This document shows, in pieces, positions 56,885 to 64,000 of a stretch of 64,000 nt of DNA. The DNA lies in the NCBI RefSeq assembly GCF_023715415.1, contig NZ_JAMBOB010000004.1:124001-188000 (forward strand). The letters are read 5' to 3'. Position numbers and translations under genes: made by a program. The stretch is from Neobacillus niacini. Lineage in GTDB: Bacteria; Bacillota; Bacilli; Bacillales; Cytobacillaceae. Below the pieces are notes generated by a model, which had not been told where the DNA came from, did no database searches, and saw only the letters and a list, made by a program, of their open reading frames with translations. Every line of letters begins with the position of its first letter. Positions within the stretch are counted from its first letter, which is position 1.

Positions 56885-57139
56885 ATTTTCATTTTGAACA
56901 AAATTAGACAATGCATCCACTGCTCTTTCTTCATCATCACCATCTGCAACGATATTAACTACAACTCCTGAGCCGACAGCCAAGCTCATCAAGCCCATTA
57001 TGCTTTTTGCATTTACTCTTTTACCATCTTTCTCTAAAAAAATATCAGCTGAATATCGGTTTGCCTCCTGAACAAATAATGCTGCAGGTCGTGCTTGAAG
57101 ACCCGTTTTCAATTTAACTTCTACTTGTTTCTCTACCAT
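56882..57139 (-). CDS. crh: HPr-like catabolite repression protein Crh
   Basis: This 85-residue HPr paralogue has position 15 as Gln (KTGLQARP) instead of the PTS phosphorylation His, while regulatory Ser46 (NAKSIMGLMSL) is kept. This pair defines Crh: a CcpA cofactor when phosphorylated by HPrK, but not a sugar-transport phosphocarrier. It lies downstream of whiA, as in B. subtilis. Confidence 0.95.
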   Translation of the reverse strand: MVEKQVEVKLKTGLQARPAALFVQEANRYSADIFLEKDGKRVNAKSIMGLMSLAVGSGVVVNIVADGDDEERAVDALSNFVQNEN

Positions 57140-57165
57140 TACAAAATCCTCCTCATAATTTTCCT

Positions 57166-58116
57166 CTATTTTCTTGTAGCCATTTCACCTATGCGCAATT
57201 TATCAGCGATTTCATCAATTTTTCTTAACCGATGATTAATTCCCGATTTACTAATTGTACCACCAGCAACCATCTCCCCTAGCTCTTTCAGGGTCACATC
57301 TGTGTAATGGAGACGGAGTTCAGCAATTTCTCTTAACTTATCTGGCAATATATTTAACCCGACGGTTTCATTAATATAGCGAATGTTTTCAACCTGACGA
57401 ATGGAAGCGCCTATCGTCTTATTTAAGTTCGCTGTTTCACAATTAACCAGTCGATTAACCGAATTTCGCATATCCCTTACAATCCGCACATCTTCAAAGC
57501 GTAGAAGAGCATTGACTGCACCGACAATATTTAAGAACTCGGTAATTTTTTCTGCTTCTTTTAAGTAAGTAATATAGCCTTTTTTTCGTTCTAGCGTTTT
57601 GCTATTAAGCCCAAATTTATTCATTAACTCGCATAAGGAAGCATTATGTTCCTTATATAGCGAAGCAATTTCCAAATGATAAGATGAAGTTTCCGGATTA
57701 TTAACGGAGCCTCCAGCAAGGAATGCACCACGTAAATAAGAACGTTTACAGCATTTCTTTTTCACAAGCTCACTCGATATATCGTGGATGAAGGTAAATC
57801 CGTCACCTAGGATTTTCATATCCTCCAATATTTCCTTAGCCCGTTGTGATAAACGGACAATGTAAACATTATTCTTTTTTAATCTCATTTTCTTTCGAAC
57901 AAGCAGTTCTACTGGAACATCATAGCTCTTTTTAATTAATGTATAAATCCTTCTAGCAATCGCTGCATTTTCAGTTTGAATATCTACAATTAACTTACGA
58001 TTGGAAAACGACATAGAGCCATTCATCCGTATGAGAGCAGAGAGTTCAGCGCGAATACAGCATGGCTTTATTTCCAAATTTGTTAATTCCTTTTTCGTTT
58101 CCGAAGCGAAAGACAT
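57166..58116 (-). CDS. whiA: DNA-binding protein WhiA
   Basis: This 316-residue protein has an N-terminal degenerate LAGLIDADG homing-endonuclease-like fold and a C-terminal helix-turn-helix ([22 protein letters not shown]). It is a conserved regulator that affects cell division and chromosome segregation in Bacillus. It lies in the yvcI-yvcJ-yvcK-whiA-crh operon. Confidence 0.95.
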   Translation of the reverse strand: MSFASETKKELTNLEIKPCCIRAELSALIRMNGSMSFSNRKLIVDIQTENAAIARRIYTLIKKSYDVPVELLVRKKMRLKKNNVYIVRLSQRAKEILEDMKILGDGFTFIHDISSELVKKKCCKRSYLRGAFLAGGSVNNPETSSYHLEIASLYKEHNASLCELMNKFGLNSKTLERKKGYITYLKEAEKITEFLNIVGAVNALLRFEDVRIVRDMRNSVNRLVNCETANLNKTIGASIRQVENIRYINETVGLNILPDKLREIAELRLHYTDVTLKELGEMVAGGTISKSGINHRLRKIDEIADKLRIGEMATRK

Positions 58117-58160
58117 CCCTTCACCCCCTTTTATCCGGGTTTTTAAGCCGGATACTATTA

Positions 58161-59144
58161 TTACGCTTCATATCTCTTTTTAGTTTCACTTAATAGCAAA
58201 TTATATAAAATTTTTGCCACCTTTTTCGGATCATGTCTTAGTGCACCATTTTCCTGGATCGCAATGTCTGCATGAACCACTTCAAGTCCAAGCTCAAAAA
58301 TACGGTCCAAATCATAATTGACAGGATTCGCCAGCTCCTCGTTATAGCGAAGTTGTATATCTTCAGGAATTTCTTTGTCATTAATTAGAATGAAATCCAT
58401 AAATGCACAGGCCATATGATCATAAATGGCCTTTACATGATCACTCGCAGTGAACCCGTGTGTTTCGCCCGCTTGTGTCATCAAATTGCATATATACACT
58501 TTTTTTGCATATGACCTGCAAATCTCTTCACCTAACCTTGGTACAAGTAAATTAGGCAAGATACTCGTATATAAACTGCCTGGTCCTATAATAATTAAAT
58601 CCGCTTGTCTAATGGCTTGAATCGATTCTGGCAGTGGCGTAATTACCTCAGGTGTTAGAAAAACCTTTTTTATTTTTTTGCCAGAATAGGGAATTTTCGA
58701 TTCTCCTGATACGACTGTCCCATCCTCCATTTCTGCATGAAGAACAACACTCTGATTTGCTGCAGGCAGGACCTTCCCCCTGACATTTAATACCTTACTC
58801 ATTTCTTGAATTGCGTGAACAAAGTTTCCGGTAATCGATGTCATTGCCGCCAAAATCAAATTACCAAGTGAATGTCCCGATAATTCATTGGAGGTCTTAA
58901 AGCGGTGTTGAAACATCTCTTCGACAAGCGGTTCAACATCCGATAAAGCAGCTAACACATTTCGGATATCCCCAGGCGGTGGAATTTGCAGGTCATCACG
59001 AAGCCTTCCTGAACTTCCGCCATCATCCGCAACCGTCACAATGGCGGTAATATCAACTGGAAATTGTTTTAATCCCCGTAATAATACAGGCAATCCTGTT
59101 CCACCGCCAACGATGACGATTCTTGGCTGTCCTAACTCGCTCAT
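58161..59144 (-). CDS. yvcK: YvcK/GlmR, gluconeogenesis and cell-wall precursor factor
   Basis: This 327-residue CofD-like protein has an N-terminal nucleotide-sugar-binding [16 protein letters not shown]. It binds UDP-GlcNAc and stimulates GlmS in Bacillus, supporting wall synthesis on gluconeogenic carbon. Its ATG overlaps the yvcJ stop by 4 bp. Confidence 0.95.
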   Translation of the reverse strand: MSELGQPRIVIVGGGTGLPVLLRGLKQFPVDITAIVTVADDGGSSGRLRDDLQIPPPGDIRNVLAALSDVEPLVEEMFQHRFKTSNELSGHSLGNLILAAMTSITGNFVHAIQEMSKVLNVRGKVLPAANQSVVLHAEMEDGTVVSGESKIPYSGKKIKKVFLTPEVITPLPESIQAIRQADLIIIGPGSLYTSILPNLLVPRLGEEICRSYAKKVYICNLMTQAGETHGFTASDHVKAIYDHMACAFMDFILINDKEIPEDIQLRYNEELANPVNYDLDRIFELGLEVVHADIAIQENGALRHDPKKVAKILYNLLLSETKKRYEA

Positions 59145-60034
59145 GTCGTTTGATCCTTTCTCCTCTCAATGTCACGATGTGAAACAAGTGTCTTATAGTC
59201 ACTTTCAAAATGTTTTGCAAGATATTCCGCTAGCGTAACGGAGCGGTGCTGTCCGCCGGTACAGCCTATTGCGATTACAAGCTGCGCTTTTCCTTCCCGC
59301 TTATAGTGGGGAAGCATAAAGCTGAGTAAATCTGTAACCTTCTCTAAGAATTTATGCGTTTCATTCCATTTTAAAACGTAACTAGAAACATCCTCGTCTA
59401 AACCTGTTTTAGGTCTCATGTGATCAATATAATGAGGATTAGGCAGGAAACGTACATCAAAAACAAGATCGGCGTCGATTGGAATTCCATGCTTAAATCC
59501 AAATGACATGACATTGACAGTAAAAATTGATTGGTTATTCGAAGTAAATTCAGTAATAATCTTTTCACGTAATTCACGTGGTTTCATTTGCGATGTGTTA
59601 TAAATAAGCTGTGCCCTGCCCTTTAATTCATCAAGAAGCTCCCTCTCCAATTTGATTCCTTCTAACGGTAAACCAGATTGTGCAAGCGGATGGAATCTTC
59701 TTGTTTCCTTATACCTTCGAACTAAAGTAGCATCATCTGCATCTAAGAACAAGATTTGCGGGCTTACCCATGAGGTTTCTGCAAGTTCATCGAGTGCTTT
59801 AAATAAATGATCAAAGAACTCTCTTCCTCTTAAATCCATAACCAATGCCACTTTATTCATTTTATTCCCAGATTCCTTCATAAGTTCAAGAAATTTTGGA
59901 AGTAGAGTCGGTGGCAGATTGTCCACGCAGAAAAAGCCTAAATCCTCTAAACTTTGGATAGCAACTGTTTTTCCAGCTCCAGACATCCCCGTAATGATGA
60001 CCATTTGCGTTTCATTTGTAGCTCCGGTACTCAT
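59141..60034 (-). CDS. yvcJ: RapZ/YvcJ-family nucleotide-binding protein
   Basis: This 297-residue P-loop protein has Walker A GMSGAGKT (16-23) and a C-terminal domain with [13 protein letters not shown]. coli RapZ binds small RNAs. YvcJ hydrolyses GTP and affects competence in Bacillus. It sits between yvcI and yvcK. Confidence 0.95.
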   Translation of the reverse strand: MSTGATNETQMVIITGMSGAGKTVAIQSLEDLGFFCVDNLPPTLLPKFLELMKESGNKMNKVALVMDLRGREFFDHLFKALDELAETSWVSPQILFLDADDATLVRRYKETRRFHPLAQSGLPLEGIKLERELLDELKGRAQLIYNTSQMKPRELREKIITEFTSNNQSIFTVNVMSFGFKHGIPIDADLVFDVRFLPNPHYIDHMRPKTGLDEDVSSYVLKWNETHKFLEKVTDLLSFMLPHYKREGKAQLVIAIGCTGGQHRSVTLAEYLAKHFESDYKTLVSHRDIERRKDQTT

Positions 60035-60055
60035 TCACTATTCCCCCTTCAAAGC

Positions 60056-60514
60056 TTAACTTGGATCTAATCGATAGCTGATTAGTTGAAAATCTTTTGT
60101 ATAAGTAAAAGTACCGTAAATAATTCCATTCCCATGAATCATGTAATCGATAATGTGATAGTCTCCTGCCGCCATTGGCAGGTTTTTTAGTTGATCAAGC
60201 TGCTGCCATTCAAGCTTCCCTTCCTCTGACTCATCCACCTGCATTCCATCAGAATCGGTTGCAAAAAAAGTAAACATCATCCATTCAGATAGCACTTGAT
60301 CATTTTCTTTCATTATGAACGTAAAAATACCCTTCAATTGGGGATTTTTTAAGTAGATTCCAGTTTCCTCCCGGTACTCACGAATACAGGAGTCACGAAC
60401 AGATTCACCAGGTTCCATTTTGCCGCCTGGTGCCACCCACCAGCCTCGGCGCGGTTTTTTCAACATCAATACTTGATTATCTCTAATTAACACACAATTG
60501 GTGACTCGCTGCAC
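60056..60514 (-). CDS. yvcI: NUDIX hydrolase YvcI
   Basis: This 152-residue NUDIX enzyme has the box GGKMEPGESVRDSCIREYRE followed by ETGI (G-x5-E-x7-REUxEExGU). It hydrolyses a nucleoside diphosphate derivative of unknown identity. Two GTG starts are possible. That at 60514, giving MQRVTNCVLI, has AAGGGTG at better spacing than the one at 60523. It is the first gene of the yvcI-crh operon. Confidence 0.9.
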   Translation of the reverse strand: MQRVTNCVLIRDNQVLMLKKPRRGWWVAPGGKMEPGESVRDSCIREYREETGIYLKNPQLKGIFTFIMKENDQVLSEWMMFTFFATDSDGMQVDESEEGKLEWQQLDQLKNLPMAAGDYHIIDYMIHGNGIIYGTFTYTKDFQLISYRLDPS

Positions 60515-60640
60515 AACACTCACCCTTTATATAGTACATGCTCAGTAATATTGTAAAATGCGCATATTTATTCCTCTTATTATACTCCTTTTGGTAAGCG
60601 GTCACAATGAAATCAGATTTCTTAATTTTGTTAAAAATAT

Positions 60641-60675
60641 GTAAAAAAATAGCACAGGCTTTAAAAGCCTGTGCA
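60641..60675 (-). terminator. Terminator after trxB
   Basis: GCACAGGCTTT/AAAGCCTGTGC stem followed by a T run on the minus strand, about 110 bp past the trxB stop. Confidence 0.85.
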
Positions 60676-60787
60676 CCAAGTGAATATTTTAAAGGGGGTC
60701 AATTCTTACTTACATTCTACCTTATTAATATTTCACCATTGTTACAACAGAATTAAAACAGGATTACGTTTTATAAAGAATTGTAAA

Positions 60788-61801
<1,014 letters not shown>

Positions 61802-61831
61802 AAACAATTGGATTGAAGTCCATTAATCTGC

Positions 61832-63325
61832 TTAATTCAGGTGTTGAGTCACGATCTTAACATATTTCCCAATGGTTGCAGGTGAGATATCATAGCGTTT
61901 GGCAATTTCTTGCTGTGACACCTTTTCATTGCTTTTCTTATACCAGACATATTCCATTGCTCCGGCCCATGCACGTTTGTTATTCAAGTTAATCTGTGAC
62001 TTGGTAATTTCTACAAACACAGAAAACCACATTAAATATAATCCTGACTCAATGGTTCCGATTGGCTGATGTTTTTCATACAGGACCTCAGCAATTTCCT
62101 GTGCGTCCTTTATGAAGGAAGGCGTTCCTGACCTTACCAAAGAAACATAATTTTTTTCCATAATGGTAAGCTTCTGATTTTGGTAAAAACGTTTAGAAGT
62201 GAAGATTTCTTCTGTTTTTCCTGATACCGAAGCTAAAAATATAGCAAATAAACGTTCTTCAATATAATCACTTTCTAATTTTTGAAAAATAGACCCAGCA
62301 TGATCCTCAAAGCCATTCGCAACCGGTCTTTCCACATTCCAAGGCTCGAATCCTTCTTTATCAGGGTTATGTTCAAGAGCTACTTTCCAAATACTTCGTG
62401 CGAAATTCTCGTGATTTGTATAATAAGCGGAATACGAAAGCCAATAATAAAAAGGACCGTCACCTTCAAAACCGTTTTTATATAGCTTTTTTAGCCAAAA
62501 ATACGCAGACTCATATTCACCAATTAAGGCAAAGGTTGCCCCCAATTTAAATTGATGGTCAATCATCATCGGCTGAATTTTCCTTAAGGAATCCATTAAG
62601 CGTGTGACAGCTTTTGTCTTTCCTTGATAATGGGCAAAAACAAGTCGATTGCACAAGGCATGCAGATTTCCTGGATTTCTTTCCAATACATCGTCGAGAA
62701 TAGATTCTGCTTTTTTGGTTTTCCCTAAATAAAAATAGGCGAGAGCTAAGTTGTTATAGGCAGACCAATATTCTGGGTATGCTTCAACGACATCCTTTAA
62801 GAGCTCAATCGCTTTCGGAAAATATCCAGACTCCAGTAAATCACGGGCCTGCTCCTGCTTAATAATCAGATCGTCTTGTTCATAAAGTTCATCTTCTAAG
62901 CCCTCCGCCTCAAATGATAGGAGCTCGAGAAGGTCTTCTGTATCTTCACTAAAATCACCATTTGGGTCTAATTCCAAATACATATTGGCATGGTGATACG
63001 CATCTTTAAAGAAACCTATATGGGCATAATTATTTGCTAAAAAATAGTGACATTCAGCCATTTCTTCATCAAGATCTTCAAGGATTAAATGCAAGAGTCG
63101 ATTAGAATTTTCAAACTCACCAAGTTCGGTTGATACTATGGCAAGCTGACAGGTTATCATCGGTTCACCCGGCTCCAGCTGCATCGCCCGTTGAAGATAT
63201 TTCTTTGCTTTTTTAAAATCACGGCGATGGTATGCTTTAATACCCTTCGTGAAATAATATTCCCCATTCGGAACAAATGACAGAATCTTTCCCTTTTGAA
63301 TTCTTGCTTTCGAGTCTTTAACCAT
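61832..63325 (-). CDS. yvcD: TPR-repeat protein with C-terminal helix-turn-helix (YvcD-like)
   Basis: This 497-residue soluble protein has TPR-like helix pairs from about residue 25 to 300 (AYHRRDFKKAKKYLQRAMQL; SAYNNLALAYFYLGKTKKAE). The last ~35 residues form a helix-turn-helix (VSQQEIAKRYDISPATIGKY), suggesting DNA or regulatory binding. An ATG at 63337 lies in the ribosome-site region, and that at 63325 has GGAGG 5 bp upstream. It lies beside trxB, as yvcD does in B. subtilis. Function is unknown. Confidence 0.88.
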   Translation of the reverse strand: MVKDSKARIQKGKILSFVPNGEYYFTKGIKAYHRRDFKKAKKYLQRAMQLEPGEPMITCQLAIVSTELGEFENSNRLLHLILEDLDEEMAECHYFLANNYAHIGFFKDAYHHANMYLELDPNGDFSEDTEDLLELLSFEAEGLEDELYEQDDLIIKQEQARDLLESGYFPKAIELLKDVVEAYPEYWSAYNNLALAYFYLGKTKKAESILDDVLERNPGNLHALCNRLVFAHYQGKTKAVTRLMDSLRKIQPMMIDHQFKLGATFALIGEYESAYFWLKKLYKNGFEGDGPFYYWLSYSAYYTNHENFARSIWKVALEHNPDKEGFEPWNVERPVANGFEDHAGSIFQKLESDYIEERLFAIFLASVSGKTEEIFTSKRFYQNQKLTIMEKNYVSLVRSGTPSFIKDAQEIAEVLYEKHQPIGTIESGLYLMWFSVFVEITKSQINLNNKRAWAGAMEYVWYKKSNEKVSQQEIAKRYDISPATIGKYVKIVTQHLN

Positions 63326-63430
63326 GGAGACCTCCATCTATACACAATAAACTAACTTATGTAGTATACCACAACCAAAGCCCGTACGAGAAGGGATTGA
63401 ATTGTTTGGAGCATATTGGAAGATTCTCCA

Positions 63431-63473
63431 AATATACAAAAACACGCTGCATAACAGCGTGTTTTTGTATATT
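63431..63473 (-). terminator. Terminator of the histidine operon (after hisI)
   Basis: Perfect 19-bp arms (63431-63449 with 63455-63473), core AAAAACACGCTG/CAGCGTGTTTTT, loop CATAA. Confidence 0.88.
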
Positions 63474-63491
63474 TGGTGCCTGTCACCATTG

Positions 63492-64000
63492 TTATCGCTT
63501 ATGTCTTTCCTCTAGCGTCTTCAATACTTCTGTAAACGGCAGTTCCTGTTCTACTAATAGTACTTGCAGGTGGTAGAGAAGGTCGGCGGCTTCCCATTTT
63601 AGTTCTTCTTTGTCGCGGTTTTTGGCTGCGATGATGACTTCGGAGGCTTCTTCTCCGACCTTTTTCAAGATTTTATCGACACCTTTTTCGAAAAGGTATG
63701 TGGTATATGCCCCTTCTGGACGCTCTTTTTCTCGTTCGATAATCAGTCTCTCTAAAGATTGTAAGATTTGATAGTCCGCTAGGCTGGAAGACGCCCTTTC
63801 CGAAACAACGCCTTCAGTAAAACAGCTAACAGCTCCTGTATGACAGGCAGGACCTTTTGGCTCTACAAGTACAAGAACAGTATCTTGGTCGCAGTCGTAT
63901 TTCACACTTACGACAGACTGCGTATTCCCGCTTGTCGCTCCTTTATGCCAAAGCTCTTGACGAGAGCGGCTGAAGAACCATGTTTCCCCTGTTTCTAGTG
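63492..64000 (-). CDS. hisI: HisI (HisIE), phosphoribosyl-AMP cyclohydrolase/phosphoribosyl-ATP pyrophosphatase, 5' end outside window
   Basis: The frame is open from the window edge to a stop at 63492. The visible part has [19 protein letters not shown] and the cyclohydrolase metal motif DCDQD...GPACHTG, followed by a helical HisE pyrophosphatase domain ([29 protein letters not shown], ending EERHKR). It catalyses steps 2 and 3 of histidine synthesis. Being last, it marks the 3' end of the his operon, which continues to the right. The N-terminal part is missing. Confidence 0.95.
   Translation of the reverse strand, partial: LETGETWFFSRSRQELWHKGATSGNTQSVVSVKYDCDQDTVLVLVEPKGPACHTGAVSCFTEGVVSERASSSLADYQILQSLERLIIEREKERPEGAYTTYLFEKGVDKILKKVGEEASEVIIAAKNRDKEELKWEAADLLYHLQVLLVEQELPFTEVLKTLEERHKR

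Overview
The window reads as a chromosomal segment of a low-GC, endospore-forming Bacillaceae bacterium (Bacillus, Neobacillus or a close relative). Three things support this: long gene-order matches to the yus, yvc and glycolytic regions of Bacillus subtilis; Bacillus-type control sites (FadR, GlnR/TnrA, Fur, SigW, CggR, CtsR); and sporulation-associated genes (a CotF-like coat protein and a YuzL-like peptide). The sequence alone does not fix the species. Both ends cut genes: a toprim protein at the left and hisI at the right.

Layout. (1) 1-7.3 kb: yusF-yusG-gcvH-yusI, then the fatty-acid oxidation operon fadN-fadA-fadE with a perfect FadR palindrome at its head. (2) 7.5-9.1 kb: a YuzL-like small protein and a stand-alone glutamine synthetase under a GlnR/TnrA box. 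(3) 9.2-14.4 kb: a Fur-controlled siderophore uptake locus made of two FecCD permeases, a YusV-type ATPase, an FhuF-like reductase, YusU and a divergent binding lipoprotein. (4) 14.4-18.2 kb: an FtsW/RodA-family protein, a GalT-like protein, an undecaprenyl-diphosphate phosphatase and an azoreductase. (5) 18.2-21.7 kb: a tungstate/molybdate transporter with its own HTH-plus-binding-domain regulator and repeat-rich control DNA. (6) 21.7-26.5 kb: a two-component system, a 244-bp MITE-like element with target-site duplication, and the SigW-controlled NfeD-flotillin pair. (7) 26.5-37.6 kb: an amino-acid (probably cystine) ABC transporter, an APC antiporter, a MASE3-PAS membrane sensor, nadE, an acyl-CoA thioesterase, a CDF transporter, an AlkD-like protein and small membrane proteins.

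(8) 37.7-40.9 kb is the most interesting accessory region. It holds an encapsulin iron-storage operon: an IMEF-type cargo with a C-terminal loading peptide, an encapsulin shell, and a [2Fe-2S] ferredoxin carrying the same loading peptide at its N terminus. It is flanked by a Fur-boxed gene of unknown function and by a divergent CotF-like coat gene. (9) 41-45.6 kb: ssrA (tmRNA), smpB, rnr, an esterase and secG. (10) 45.8-53.0 kb: the central glycolytic operon cggR-gapA-pgk-tpiA-gpmI-eno. (11) 53-56.8 kb: a glutaredoxin, sigL (rpoN), a DUF3231 protein, tRNA-Arg(CCG) and CtsR-controlled clpP. (12) 56.9-64 kb: crh-whiA-yvcK-yvcJ-yvcI-trxB-yvcD and the 3' part of hisI.

Iron is a recurring theme. 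Import (siderophore locus) and an unknown gene beside the storage compartment both carry Fur boxes, while the encapsulin operon itself shows none that I can see. Most other genes are conserved housekeeping genes. The uncertain parts are the 35-codon ORF near 24 kb, the weaker promoters, and substrate assignments for transporters.
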